Part shown: positions 1 to 8,946 of the stretch, piece by piece | Layout: each line of letters starts with the position of its first letter | Numbering within the stretch: position 1 is the first letter of the stretch | Source of the DNA: CBDCVO01 sp965223085 | GTDB taxonomy: Bacteria; Pseudomonadota; Gammaproteobacteria; Ga0077536 | Reading direction: 5' to 3' | DNA length: 64,000 nucleotides | Assembly: GCA_965223085.1 (NCBI GenBank) | Contig: OZ244981.1 | Coordinates: forward strand, 4,650,001-4,714,000 | Position numbers and translations under genes: made by a program | The notes under the pieces: model-generated | Told to the model about the DNA's origin: nothing | Seen by the model: the letters and a program-made list of their open reading frames with translations, nothing else | Database searches by the model: none

Positions 1-85
1 CATAGGGCCCGCCGATGATGAGACCGGTGGCGGTCAGCATCTGCAGCCCGAAGGGCAGGTAGTAACGTGCGTAATCCGTAAACAT
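1..85 (-). CDS. Membrane protein, N-terminal part only
   Basis: On the minus strand an ATG ending at 85, preceded by a strong AGGAGG ribosome binding site (92-97), opens a frame that runs off the window edge. The 28 visible residues begin MFTDYARYYLPFG and become hydrophobic (TATGLIIGG), so this looks like the start of a membrane protein. It lies 28 bases after the stop of the acyl-CoA dehydrogenase gene on the same strand and is probably in its operon. The family cannot be told from so little sequence. Confidence 0.5.
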   Translation of the reverse strand, partial: MFTDYARYYLPFGLQMLTATGLIIGGPY

Positions 86-113
86 CTTCAACCTCCTCAC
101 GCGGGACAGCCGC

Positions 114-1298
114 TCAGTTCGAAGCGGCGAGCCGGGGTTTGCCCCGATCCTTGTAGTCTTTGAACATGTCGCGCCCGATCAGGTATTTCATGATCTCAAT
201 CGAGCCGCCGGCGATCTTCACCACCCGCGCATCGGCATAGGCACGTGCGATCGGATATTCCCACATATACCCCCACCCGCCGAAGAGCTGCAGACATTCG
301 TCCACGGTTTTGCAATGCAGATTGCTCAGGAACATCTTCGCCATGGCGGCGTCGATGGGATCGAGTTCATCGTTCATAAAAAGCTCGATGCAACGATCCG
401 TCAGGGTGCGGCCGGCCGTCGCTTCCGTCTTCAGCTCGGCAAGCTTGAACTGCGTGTTCTGGAAGTCCGCGATGGTCTGGCCGAATGCCTCGCGCTGGGC
501 CGTGTACTCGACCGTCCAGTCGAGCACGGCTTCGGTAACCGCGGCGCTGCGGATCGCCTGCGCGAGCCGCTCCTGCGCCAGCTTCGTCATCATCAGGCCG
601 AAACCCTCGCCCTCGCCGCCGAGCATGTTCGAGACCGGCACGCGCACGTCCTCGAAGAAGAGCTCGGAGGTATCCTGCGCCTTCATCCCGAGCTTCTCGA
701 GATTGCGGCCGCGCTTGAAACCCTCGCGGTCGCCTTCGACCAGGAACAGGGTGATCCCCTTCGCGCCGGCGGCGTTGTCCGTCTTCGCCGCCAGCACGAG
801 CACATCGCAGAGCTGGCCGTTCGAGATGAATACTTTCTGGCCGTTGATAACGAACTCGTCGCCGTCGCGCACCGCCCGGGTGCGAATCGCCTTGAGGTCG
901 CTGCCGGCATGGGGTTCCGTCATGCCGAGCGAGCCGATGGCCTCGCCCGCGACCATCTTCGGCAGCCAGTGCTTCTTCTGCTCCTCGGTGCCGAACGAGC
1001 GAATGTAGGTGGCGACGAGATCCGTGTGGATCATGAATCCCGGTCCGGTCGCGCCGGCGCGCGCCATCTCCTCGAACACGACCACGTCATAGAGGTAGTC
1101 GGCGCCGGCGCCGCCGTATTCCTCCGGCACCGTGCAGCACAGTAACCCCGCGTCGCCCGCCTTCAGCCACAGCTCGCGCGGCACCTGGCCGGTCTTCTCC
1201 CATTCCTCGTGGTGCGGTGTGATTTCCTTCTCAATGAACCGGCGTACGGCATCGCGGAACATCTCGTGCTCCGCGGTGAACAGTTTGCGTGCGATCAT
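114..1298 (-). CDS. Acyl-CoA dehydrogenase
   Basis: FAD enzyme of the acyl-CoA dehydrogenase family, which introduces a 2,3 double bond into an acyl-CoA in the cytoplasm. About 394 residues, the usual family length. Visible signatures are the substrate/FAD loop GMTEPHAGSDL, the beta domain INGQKVFISNG and the C-terminal GGWGYMWEYPIARAYADARV with GGSIEI. The start chosen is the internal ATG at 1298 (MIARKLFTAEHEMFRDAVR), because the family begins there; 17 further upstream codons look like promoter DNA. Substrate is unknown; the context (BadH/BadI homologues, second dehydrogenase) suggests an alicyclic or branched acyl-CoA. Confidence 0.92.
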   Translation of the reverse strand: MIARKLFTAEHEMFRDAVRRFIEKEITPHHEEWEKTGQVPRELWLKAGDAGLLCCTVPEEYGGAGADYLYDVVVFEEMARAGATGPGFMIHTDLVATYIRSFGTEEQKKHWLPKMVAGEAIGSLGMTEPHAGSDLKAIRTRAVRDGDEFVINGQKVFISNGQLCDVLVLAAKTDNAAGAKGITLFLVEGDREGFKRGRNLEKLGMKAQDTSELFFEDVRVPVSNMLGGEGEGFGLMMTKLAQERLAQAIRSAAVTEAVLDWTVEYTAQREAFGQTIADFQNTQFKLAELKTEATAGRTLTDRCIELFMNDELDPIDAAMAKMFLSNLHCKTVDECLQLFGGWGYMWEYPIARAYADARVVKIAGGSIEIMKYLIGRDMFKDYKDRGKPRLAASN

Positions 1299-1408
1299 GG
1301 GTCGGCTGTTCCAGTAGATAATTTTCGTACTGTAGCATATCGTATGCATGTGTACAATATACTCTCATTTCCTCGTCGTCGTCGCGCAGGAATCCCGGAC
1401 CACTTCGC

Positions 1409-2964
1409 TCAGTCCCGATAGAACACCGTGTCGCCGAGGGCCGCCGGCGTGCGCCGGCCCTCGATTTCTCCGCGGCGCAACATGTCGGCGAACGACAACG
1501 GTCCGCCGCTCCAGGCCGGGAATCCGAGGCCGGTGACGGCGAGCACGTCGAGATCCTGCGGCGCCTCGACGAGGCCGTCGGCGAGAATTTCCGCCGCCTG
1601 GGCCGCGAGACGGGTCATGAGATCGAGGCCGGCCGCACGCTCGTCCTCGGCGTAATTCGGATCGACGCCGACCTCGCAGCCGATGCGGGAGAACAGCGCC
1701 CCAAGGTCGAGGGCGGTTGCGATGCGCGCGAGCGCCCGAGGTTCCCGGGTCGTCTCGTCGAGCCACTCAGCGGCAGTGTGCCCGAGGCGCGCCGTCGCGC
1801 CGGGCTCGTCGCCGGCAACGGCGACCGGTACGCACTGCAGACGGTTCACGACGGCGAGTGCACGTGCCGCCGCGTCGGCGGCGCCGGCGGTGATTTCCGC
1901 CGCCTGCGCGGTATCGCTATCACCGCGTCTGCACCATTTACGTCGTCGGTGATCTCGAAGCGACGCGCAATGCGCGAAGCTGCGCCCTCATCGCCGGCAA
2001 CTGCGAGGCGCTTGACGACGACGTCGCCGGCGCCGAGCCGCTTTGCAGCGCGCTTCGGTGCAGCCGTTTTCGACAGAAACAGCGTCCGCACCATGTTGCC
2101 CGCCACCGGATCCAACATCAGCGGCATGAAGTTGTCGATCTCGACCTCGATGCCGGTCTCGATGGCTTTGTCGTATCCGTCGAGCAGACAACGGCAGATG
2201 GCGTCGACGGCCGGATAGAGGTGACTCACTTCGGATTCGATCCACGACAGCGCCCACAGGCGCGCCAGACCGTCCGTACCGAGGAGCCCATCCGCATCGG
2301 CCGGCGCCTGCCAGTCCGGGCGATCCCAGCGTGCGCCCGCCGCGGCCTCGCGTACGAACGACCTTGCCCGCTCCACGAGGGATCCCGGCTCCGCGAGCGC
2401 GTCGACGAGCCCACCCGTGAGCGCATCCGCCGCTGTGATCGGCCGGCCATCGAGCAGCATGCGTGCACCGAGCGTCGGGCCGACGAGCCGCGGCAGACGC
2501 TGGGTGCCGCCAGCGCCGGGCAGCAGGCCGAGCAGTATCTCCGGCAGGCCCAGACACGGCGCCGCACCCTCGGCGGCAATACGGTGATGACACGCCATGG
2601 CGAGTTCGAGACCGCCGCCGAGCGCGAGGCCGTTGATGGCGGCAACGGTCGGCACGGACACTTGTTCGAGGCGGCGCAGCAGGTAAGTCAGCCGCGACAC
2701 GATGCGCCGGATCTCCGCCGCGCCGTGCTCGAAGCGCAACGACGTGAAACCGCGCACCATGGCGAGATCCGCGCCGGCCATGAACGCGGACTTGCCGGAG
2801 GTAAGGACGACACCGGCGAGTTCGCGGTCGTGCTCGATGCTGTCGATGAGCGTCTCGAGGTCGTCCATCATGTCCGCGGAAAACACGTTGAACGGCCGTC
2901 CCGGCATGTCGATGGTGGCGAGGGCGATGCCGTCGTTGTCTTTTTCAATGGTGATGTTTTTCAT
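1409..2964 (-). pseudogene. FadB-like hydratase fusion, frameshifted, lacking a normal NAD domain
   Basis: The N-terminal ~190 residues (start ATG at 2964, MKNITIEKDNDG) are a good enoyl-CoA hydratase/isomerase domain: oxyanion region GLALGGGLELAMACHHRIA and GLPEILLGLLPGAGGTQRLP, with both glutamates kept. The C-terminal part (frame ending at 1409) matches the FadB C-terminal dehydrogenase domain, ending with ...VTGLGFPAWSGGPLSFADML. The two lie in different frames; continuity of the protein is restored by a shift near 1905-1920, where the second frame reads DTAQAAEITAGAADAAARAL. Between them only ~80 residues stand in for the ~180-residue NAD-binding domain, and no GxGxxG is present. So it is either a degraded trifunctional protein or an unusual hydratase with a sequencing error. 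Confidence 0.7.
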
Positions 2965-3047
2965 TTCGATATGCTCTCGCGGCGGCCGAGGCGCCGATGC
3001 TTCGCCCGCAGTGATAAATGTTTGTCCCGTAACGGTTACACCGTCAT

Positions 3048-3262
3048 TTCCGCGCAAGCGACCGCCACGGATGGCGGAAGTGCACAGGACTGCAGGACGC
3101 AGTCCTAGCCGGGAATCCAGTCAGAAATGAACGGCGATTCGCGCTGTCCACGGACGCAAGTGGGCGCGGACAGCACGCACCGTCCACCTAGTGAACACCG
3201 GGAGTCGATCAATCAGTACGTATTGACCGGGTCCTCGCTTTCGCGGGAACGACGAGGCGCGG
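3048..3262. repeat. Degenerate dispersed inverted repeats
   Basis: The 300-bp gap between the FadB-like gene and the MarR gene holds worn copies of the repeat seen better preserved at 5178-5400: a GTCATTTCCGCG arm, a GGGAATCCAGTC core and, near 3235-3255, a TCGCTTTCGCGGGAACGACG arm. No coding frame is convincing here. Confidence 0.6.
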
Positions 3263-3267
3263 ACGAC

Positions 3268-3774
3268 CTAGTCCACCAATCCCTCCTCGTTGATCATCTT
3301 GAGCAGGTTCCCCTTGATCACCTTCAGGGTCTTTGCACACTGGCGCAGATCCTTCGCGCTGATGCCCTTGAGGATCTCCGCGTTTGTCGGCCCGGCGATC
3401 TTGCGCATCTTGTTCACGACCTTGCGGCCCGCGGGGGTGAGGAACACGCGCTTCACCCGGCGGTCGTCGGCGTCGGGCCTGCGCTCCAGCAGGCCGGATG
3501 CTTCGAGGCGATCGACGAGCCCGCCGAGTGCGACCTTGCCGAGATCAAGTTGCGCGGCGAGTTCGGACTGCGCCATGCCGTCCTGCCGCGAAACGTAGGC
3601 GAGCAACCAACCCTGCGATCGGGTTACACCGGCGGGTTTGAGCGCCGCATCGTAGATCACCCGGCGCAGGCGCGAGGTGTCGTGAATGTAGAAACCGAGG
3701 CGGATCCCCCAGTCCTCATCCGTGTCGCCGGAACCGGCGATCGCGCTGACTAGTGCTTCGTCTTGCTGACTCAT
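3268..3774 (-). CDS. MarR-family transcriptional regulator, BadR-like by context
   Basis: A 168-residue winged-helix repressor. The recognition helix region TRSQGWLLAYVSRQDGMAQS, the following SELAAQLDLGKVALGGLVDR and the wing DADDRRVKRVFLT are typical MarR features. The start ATG at 3774 (MSQQDEAL) has GAGGAAG just upstream; an earlier in-frame ATG at 3846 has no such site. It is divergent from the acyl-CoA dehydrogenase gene at 3986. In Rhodopseudomonas the MarR protein BadR controls badHI and ali genes, so a similar role here is plausible but inferred from the neighbours only. Confidence 0.88.
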   Translation of the reverse strand: MSQQDEALVSAIAGSGDTDEDWGIRLGFYIHDTSRLRRVIYDAALKPAGVTRSQGWLLAYVSRQDGMAQSELAAQLDLGKVALGGLVDRLEASGLLERRPDADDRRVKRVFLTPAGRKVVNKMRKIAGPTNAEILKGISAKDLRQCAKTLKVIKGNLLKMINEEGLVD

Positions 3775-3864
3775 GGCGACTTCCTCTTGCGAAATAGCGA
3801 ACGCATCCCCGCGGGGAGCTTCGATAATTGTATCGATGTTAACCATACGCTTGTGTAAATCCGT

Positions 3865-3893
3865 TTGACAGTATTAATACGGATGTGTACTAT
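3865..3893 (+). promoter_or_regulatory. Sigma70-type promoter with embedded palindrome
   Basis: TTGACA (3865-3870), a 17-base spacer and TACTAT (3888-3893) face the acyl-CoA dehydrogenase gene. The spacer starts with the perfect palindrome GTATTAATAC (3871-3880), a good position for repression by the divergent MarR protein. Confidence 0.55.
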
Positions 3894-3985
3894 ACGCTTC
3901 CTATCTTGTTTTATCAACTTTCACGCCATACCGCTCGGACCGGGTCCCAACGCGGCCGCGGGGTCGGCTTTCGGGAGACTTTTTC

Positions 3986-5152
3986 GTGGATTTCGACCTC
4001 ACAGACGATCAGCGCGCCATCCGCGAAGCGGTGGCTTCGGTGGTGAGCGGCTTCGACGCCGACTACTGGCTCGAGCGCGACAACGACGGCGAGTTTCCGC
4101 ACGCGTTTCACGCCGCCATGGCCGAAGCCGGCTGGCTCGGGATCACCATGCCGGAGGACTGCGGCGGCGCGGGCCTCGGCGTGACCGAAGCGGCGATCAT
4201 GATGCACGAGGTCGTGAGCCACGGCGGCGGCATGGCCGCGGCCTCCACCGTGCACATCAATCTGTTCGGCCCGCATCCGATCGTGGTGTTCGGCACGGAC
4301 GAGCAGAAGTCGCGCTGGGTGCCGCGGCTGGTCTCGGGCGAAGACAAATGCTGCTTCGGCGTCACCGAGCCGGATGCCGGTCTCAATACGACCCGCATCA
4401 AAACGTTCGCCGAGAAGGTCGATGGCGGTTACCTCGTCAACGGCCAGAAGGTGTGGACGTCGACCGGCCAGGTCGCGAGCAAGATCATGCTGCTGGCACG
4501 CACGAGGCGTTTCGAAGACTGCGAGCGGCCGACCGACGGCATCAGCATCTTCTACACAGACGTCGACCGCTCGAAGATGGAGATCCAACGTATTCCGAAG
4601 ATGGGCCGCAGAGCAGTGGACTCCAATGCGGTGTTCATCGACGGCCTGTTCATTCCGGACGCGGATCCCATCGGCGAGGAAGGCAAGGGCTTCTCCTACA
4701 TCCTGCACAGCCTCAATCCCGAGCGCGTGCTCGTCGGCGTCGAGGCCATCGGCATCGGCCAGGACGCGCTCCGGCGCGCCGCGCAGTACGCGAACGAGCG
4801 GGTCGTGTTCGACCGCCCGATCGGCATGAACCAGGGGATCCAGCATCCGCTCGCGGAGAACTGGATGCAGCTCGAAGCGGCCTACACCATCGCCATGAAG
4901 GCCGCGTGGCTGTATGACAACGACCGCTCGTGCGGCGCCGAGGCGAACGCGGCGAAGTTCCTCGGCGCCAAGGCCGGGCATGACGCCTGCCTGCAGGCAG
5001 TGTTGACCCACGGCGGCTTCGGCTATGCCAAGGAGTATCACGTCGAGCGCCTGCTGCGCGAGGTCACCGTAACCCGCATCGCGCCCGTGACTGAACAGCT
5101 CATCAAGTGTTTCATCGCGGAGAAGGTTCTGGACCTGCCGAAGAGTTATTGA
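3986..5152 (+). CDS. Acyl-CoA dehydrogenase, possible AliB-type
   Basis: 388 residues from a GTG start (VDFDLTDDQRAIREAV) with GGGAG at 3973-3977. Family motifs are FGVTEPDAGLNTTRIKT, VNGQKVWTSTGQ, and the C-terminal HGGFGYAKEYHVERLLREV. It would oxidise an acyl-CoA and pass electrons to electron-transfer flavoprotein. It opens a plus-strand run with the flavoprotein at 5454, the BadH-like dehydrogenase and the BadI-like hydrolase, so cyclohexanecarboxyl-CoA or a substituted analogue is the likely substrate class; the sequence alone does not prove this. Confidence 0.92.
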   Translation: MDFDLTDDQRAIREAVASVVSGFDADYWLERDNDGEFPHAFHAAMAEAGWLGITMPEDCGGAGLGVTEAAIMMHEVVSHGGGMAAASTVHINLFGPHPIVVFGTDEQKSRWVPRLVSGEDKCCFGVTEPDAGLNTTRIKTFAEKVDGGYLVNGQKVWTSTGQVASKIMLLARTRRFEDCERPTDGISIFYTDVDRSKMEIQRIPKMGRRAVDSNAVFIDGLFIPDADPIGEEGKGFSYILHSLNPERVLVGVEAIGIGQDALRRAAQYANERVVFDRPIGMNQGIQHPLAENWMQLEAAYTIAMKAAWLYDNDRSCGAEANAAKFLGAKAGHDACLQAVLTHGGFGYAKEYHVERLLREVTVTRIAPVTEQLIKCFIAEKVLDLPKSY

Positions 5153-5177
5153 AGTAATGCTTGCGATGAGTCTCACG

Positions 5178-5400
5178 TCTCCCGTCGTCCCCGCGAAAGC
5201 GGGGACCCAGTCGAAATGTGCGCCGCGCAATGCGCGGCTCTTGTCTCACTGGATTCCCGCCTGCGCGGGAATGACGGAGGCCGGAGGAGGCAACCCTCGA
5301 CTCGTCGTCCCGGCGAAAGCGGGGACCGAGTCGAAAGTCGGGCCACGCAAAGCGCAGATCTTGTCTCACTGGATTCCCGCTTGCGCGGGAATGACGGGTA
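5178..5400. repeat. Two tandem copies of a dispersed inverted-repeat element
   Basis: Two ~105-bp units, each with CGTCGTCCC-GCGAAAGCGGGGACC at the left and GGATTCCCGC-TGCGCGGGAATGACGG at the right, separated by a ~30-base variable middle containing CTTGTCTCACT. The ends can pair as hairpins. Related copies occur at 3048, 7150, 8947 and 36282, all in catabolic blocks. Confidence 0.85.
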
Positions 5401-5453
5401 GCGGCCGGTGCTGAATCAGCCGATAAGTCCCGCGATTTAGCGGGTCTGCAACG

Positions 5454-6305
5454 ATGTCCCTGCCACCGGTCTTCGACCACCTCGCCGGCCCTGTCATCGG
5501 TGCGCCGATGTTCATCGTCTCGAGTCCCGAGCTCGTCATCGCCCAGTGCCGGGCCGGCATCGTCGGCGCCATGCCGACCCTGAACGCGCGTCCGCAGCAA
5601 CAGCTCGGCGAATGGATCATTTCGATCAAGGGCGCGCTCGCGGATCACGACCGCGCCAATCCCGCACAGCCCGCCGCACCGTTCGCGATCAACCAGATCG
5701 CGCACCCGTCGAACGACCGCCTGATGGAGGACACCGCGACCATCGTCGAGCACGAGGTACCAATCGTCATCATCAGCCTGTCGGCCCACCGCGACATCGT
5801 CGACGCCGTGCACGGCTACGGCGGCCTCGTCTTCAACGACGTCGTCTCCGACCGTCACGCGCGCAAGGCCATCGAAAATGGTTGCGATGGTCTCATCGCC
5901 GTCGCTGCGGGCGCGGGCGGACATACCGGGAAGGTGTCGCCCTTTGCGCTCGTCGAGGAAATCCGCGCCTGGTGGAATGGCCCGCTCGCGCTCGGCGAAT
6001 ACAAGAATCTCGTTACCCGCGCGACGAGCGCAGACGTCGTCACCACGGATTATTTCAGCGGCGTGCCGGCAAACTTCCTCGCGGATTCGATCGAGCGCGC
6101 GGGGCTCGACCCGAAACATCTCGTGCGCGATCTGGACAAACAGATGAACGTGAGTCCCTCGGGGGACTCGCGGAATACCTGGCGCGACATCTGGGGCTGC
6201 GGCCACGGAATCGGACGGATCACGAATATCGTGCCGGCCGAAGAACGCGTTCGCGCACTCGTCGACGAATACCGCGCGGCGCACGCCGCCCTGATTGGCA
6301 ACTGA
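5454..6305 (+). CDS. Nitronate monooxygenase-like flavoprotein with internal deletion
   Basis: The 283 residues match the nitronate monooxygenase / 2-nitropropane dioxygenase family, FMN TIM-barrel enzymes that commonly occur in acyl-CoA catabolic clusters. Recognisable parts are the N-terminal GAPMFIVSSPELVIAQCRAG and the loop GAGGHTGKVSPFALVEEIR. Family members are usually 320-350 residues. Here WWNGPLAL runs directly into GEYKNLVTRATSADVVTT, so the stretch that normally carries the SGGIA...GADLAYMGTRF phosphate-binding segment, roughly 40 residues, is absent in frame near base 5993. The protein may therefore not bind FMN normally. It sits between the acyl-CoA dehydrogenase and BadH-like genes. 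Confidence 0.82.
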   Translation: MSLPPVFDHLAGPVIGAPMFIVSSPELVIAQCRAGIVGAMPTLNARPQQQLGEWIISIKGALADHDRANPAQPAAPFAINQIAHPSNDRLMEDTATIVEHEVPIVIISLSAHRDIVDAVHGYGGLVFNDVVSDRHARKAIENGCDGLIAVAAGAGGHTGKVSPFALVEEIRAWWNGPLALGEYKNLVTRATSADVVTTDYFSGVPANFLADSIERAGLDPKHLVRDLDKQMNVSPSGDSRNTWRDIWGCGHGIGRITNIVPAEERVRALVDEYRAAHAALIGN

Positions 6306-6340
6306 ATTCATCAACGTATCGTTAAGGAGAGGACCACACA

Positions 6341-7138
6341 ATGGATCTCGAACTCAAAGACAAAGCCGTCATCGTCACCGGCGGCGGCTCCAACATCGGC
6401 CGCGCCATCGTCCTGGGTTTCGCGCGCGAAGGCGCGAAGATCACGATCGGCGACATCGACACCGCACAGGCCGGTGCCGTCGCGGAGGACGCGCGCGCTG
6501 CGGGTGCCGCCGCCGTCGAGGTCGCCGCCTGCGACGTCACGGATCAGGAACAGGTCAAGGCCATGTTCAAGCAGACCGTCGATGCGTTCGACACGGTCGA
6601 CGTGCTGGTCAACAACGTCGGCTGGGACGACCTCAAGTTCTTCACCCAGACCACGCCGGATCTGTGGCAGAAGATCATCCAGATCAATTTCGTCGGTATG
6701 CTGAACTGCACCTACGAGGCACTTTCCGTCATGGCGCCGCAGTCGAGCGGCGCCATCGTCTCTATCAGCTCGGACGCGAGCCGCCAGGGCGAAGCGCGCG
6801 AGGCCGTGTACGGCGGCATGAAGGCGGGGGTGAACAGCTTCATGAAGACCATCGCGAAGGAGAACGGCCGCAACGGAATCCGCTGCAACGTGGTGTGTCC
6901 CGGCGTCACCGTGCCGGAAGACAACGAGGAAGTCGGCGCCACAAGCGCGTGGGCGAACAAGGACGAACTGTTCACACAGGAGCAGTTCGAGATGATAGCG
7001 AAATCGCTGCCGCTGAAGAAGCTCGGCCGCCCGCGCGACGTTGCGAATGCCGTGGTGTTCCTGTCCTCGAATGCCGTCGCCGGTCACGTCACCGGGCAAG
7101 TGCTGAGCGTGAGCGGCGGCTACAGCATGATTGGATGA
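6341..7138 (+). CDS. badH: SDR dehydrogenase, BadH-like (2-hydroxycyclohexanecarboxyl-CoA dehydrogenase)
   Basis: A 265-residue short-chain dehydrogenase with a GGGSNIG nucleotide-binding turn (residues 15-21), NNVGW at about 91-95, the catalytic serine in SISSDAS and the YxxxK pair in AVYGGMKAG. The end VTGQVLSVSGGYSMIG closely follows BadH of Rhodopseudomonas palustris as I recall it. BadH oxidises the hydroxyl of 2-hydroxycyclohexanecarboxyl-CoA with NAD. Start ATG 6341 follows AAGGAGAGGA. The next gene is a BadI homologue, which supports the assignment; a substituted ring substrate is possible. Confidence 0.82.
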   Translation: MDLELKDKAVIVTGGGSNIGRAIVLGFAREGAKITIGDIDTAQAGAVAEDARAAGAAAVEVAACDVTDQEQVKAMFKQTVDAFDTVDVLVNNVGWDDLKFFTQTTPDLWQKIIQINFVGMLNCTYEALSVMAPQSSGAIVSISSDASRQGEAREAVYGGMKAGVNSFMKTIAKENGRNGIRCNVVCPGVTVPEDNEEVGATSAWANKDELFTQEQFEMIAKSLPLKKLGRPRDVANAVVFLSSNAVAGHVTGQVLSVSGGYSMIG

Positions 7139-7149
7139 ACGGAACACGC

Positions 7150-7265
7150 ACCGTCATTCCCGACCCCGCCGTCATTCCGGCGAAGGCCGGAATCCAGTGA
7201 GAGCAAGAGCCGCGCGTTGCGCGGCGCTACATCCGACTGGATCCCCGCCTGCGCGGGGATGACGA
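7150..7265. repeat. Dispersed inverted-repeat element
   Basis: One unit of the repeat at 5178-5400, with GTCATTCCGGCGAAGGCCGG on the left and GGATCCCCGCCTGCGCGGGG on the right, filling the gap between the badH-like and badI-like genes. Confidence 0.8.
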
Positions 7266-7298
7266 ATTGAATCAATTATGACCAACGGAGAACCTCCC

Positions 7299-8096
7299 AT
7301 GAGCCACTACGCAGACATCATTTACGAAGTAGAAGGCCGCACCGCGACCATCACCATCAACCGCCCGGAAAAATACAACGCGTTCCGCCCGCGCACGGTC
7401 GTCGAATTGATCGACGCGTTCCAGCGCGCAGGCTGGGACAAGGACATCGGATCGATCGTGTTCACAGGCGCCGGCGGCAAGGCCTTCTGCACCGGCGGTG
7501 ACCAGTCCGATCACGAAGGCGGTCAGTACGGCAACAACGACGCGCGCGGCGCTGTGGGCATGCCGGTCGAGGAGCTGCATTCGGTGCTGCGCGACGTGCC
7601 GAAACCCGTCATCGCGAAAGTGCGCGGTTACGCCATCGGCGGCGGCAACGTGTTCTGCACGATCTGTGACATGACCATCGCCTCGGAGAACGCCATCTTC
7701 GGCCAGGTCGGACCGAAAATGGGATCGGTGGATCCCGGTTTTGGCACCGCCTACCTCGCCCGGCTCGTGGGTGAGAAAAAGGCGCGGGAGATCTGGTTCA
7801 TGTGCAAGCGCTATTCCGCGCAGGAAGCGCTCGACATGGGATTGATAAACGCCGTGTACCCGGACGATCAGATCGATGCCGAAGTGCAGAGCTGGTGCGA
7901 CGAGCTCAACAAACGCAGCCCCACGGCGATCGCGCTCGCGAAGAAGAGCTTCAACGCGGATTCCGAGTCCATTCGCGGTCTCGGTCAGTTCGCGATGCAG
8001 GCGGTGAAGCTCTACTACTGGACCGAAGAGTCACAAGAAGGCGTGCAGGCACTGAACGAGAAGCGCGACCCGGATTTCGTGAAGTTCTACAAATAG
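7299..8096 (+). CDS. badI: 2-ketocyclohexanecarboxyl-CoA hydrolase, BadI-like
   Basis: A 265-residue crotonase-superfamily protein from ATG 7299 (MSHYADIIYEVEG), chosen over the upstream ATG at 7278 because GGAG lies at 7285-7288 and the family starts there. Segments such as GKAFCTGGDQSDHEGG, RDVPKPVIAKVRGYAIGGGN and FGQVGPKMGSVDPGFGTAYL match my memory of R. palustris BadI nearly residue for residue. BadI hydrolytically opens 2-ketocyclohexanecarboxyl-CoA to pimelyl-CoA. Together with the upstream BadH-like SDR it gives a two-step ring-cleavage module. Confidence 0.88.
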   Translation: MSHYADIIYEVEGRTATITINRPEKYNAFRPRTVVELIDAFQRAGWDKDIGSIVFTGAGGKAFCTGGDQSDHEGGQYGNNDARGAVGMPVEELHSVLRDVPKPVIAKVRGYAIGGGNVFCTICDMTIASENAIFGQVGPKMGSVDPGFGTAYLARLVGEKKAREIWFMCKRYSAQEALDMGLINAVYPDDQIDAEVQSWCDELNKRSPTAIALAKKSFNADSESIRGLGQFAMQAVKLYYWTEESQEGVQALNEKRDPDFVKFYK

Positions 8097-8171
8097 GGAC
8101 CACCGTTCGACTCGCTGCTCGTCGACGACTGGTACCCGCTGAACGTACACTCGGATCGGCAAGTCTCGTTA

Positions 8172-8650
8172 GTGGGAGCCGATTCGAGCGTGGTCGGGAA
8201 AATAGTTCAAGACGCCGTCGACAGCATTGACCGCGGCGACATGCCCGCGTGGATCAGCGAGCACCTCGCTGCCTATCGTGCACACGGCGGACGCAATGGT
8301 CATCACTGGGGTGCGACGGCCGTCGGTGGTGGCTCCGATGTCCCGTGCCTGCTGTTGACGGTTCGCGGAAGACGAACTGGTAAAACCTACACGCATCCGC
8401 TCCTGTACGCCGAGGATGGCGAGCGTTTGTTGGCGTCGGCTCCAAGGGCGGCGCCGATACCGATCCACATTGGGTACGCAACGTGCTCGCCGACCCCGCG
8501 GTTCAGGTTCAAGTCGGCGCCGAAGGACGGGAGCGCGATTCGCCTGTGGGCGACCGTGACGGCGGTACTTCCGCCTTATCAGGACTACCAGGCTCGCACC
8601 CGCTGCGAATTCCGCCGACTCTCGCGATGCTCGTGCAATATCCGGGCTAG
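8172..8650 (+). pseudogene. Deazaflavin-dependent nitroreductase-family protein, frameshifted
   Basis: The first frame reads VPCLLLTVRGRRTGKTYTHP, a signature of the DDN-like / DUF385 split-barrel family that usually binds F420 or a related cofactor. Near 8430 the homologous sequence moves to another frame (SKGGADTDPHWVRNVLADPA), returns to the first frame for VTAVLPPYQDYQART, then shifts again before the stop at 8648-8650. At least three shifts in 480 bases mean the gene is dead. Its 3' end overlaps that of the convergent NorF-like gene by a few bases. Confidence 0.7.
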
Positions 8651-8937
8651 GACATTTCAAGGCTCATCGCTGCGAGTATTACGCCAATCCCCACCACCCA
8701 GGCGAGAAAGCCGTAGCGCAGACCTGCCGGGGCGATGCGCAACTCCATGAACTGGTAGCCGATGATCCAAATCTTGATGCACGCTGTCGCGATGACGCCG
8801 AGCAGCGCCACCTGAGTGGCGTTCACGGCATCTTGCGCGGACACGCCGAACCACCATGCGAGCGCGGTCATGCTGACGAGGACGAGCCACGCCCGGGTCA
8901 TGTCGCTGAATCCGTGCAGTTTTCTTGTATTACTCAT
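8647..8937 (-). CDS. NorF-like small membrane protein (cytochrome oxidase subunit IV family)
   Basis: 96 residues with about three membrane helices (RAWLVLVSMTALAWWFGV, ALLGVIATACIKIWIIGYQF, GFLAWVVGIGVILAAM). The pattern IKIWIIGYQFMELRIAPAGLR resembles NorF and the prokaryotic subunit IV of haem-copper oxidases. It is the last gene of the minus-strand molybdoenzyme operon, after a NorE-like gene. No catalytic oxidase or NO-reductase subunit is present in the window, so it serves some other membrane complex. A paralogue lies at 20254. Confidence 0.75.
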   Translation of the reverse strand: MSNTRKLHGFSDMTRAWLVLVSMTALAWWFGVSAQDAVNATQVALLGVIATACIKIWIIGYQFMELRIAPAGLRYGFLAWVVGIGVILAAMSLEMS

Positions 8938-8946
8938 CGCACGTCG

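Noticed and set aside
3914..5230. 438-residue minus-strand frame opposite the acyl-CoA dehydrogenase
   Set aside because: Antisense shadow without any recognisable motif.
5178..5400. CRISPR array
   Set aside because: Only two units with internal dyad symmetry and no uniform spacers, and relatives are scattered in other gaps; it is a dispersed inverted repeat.
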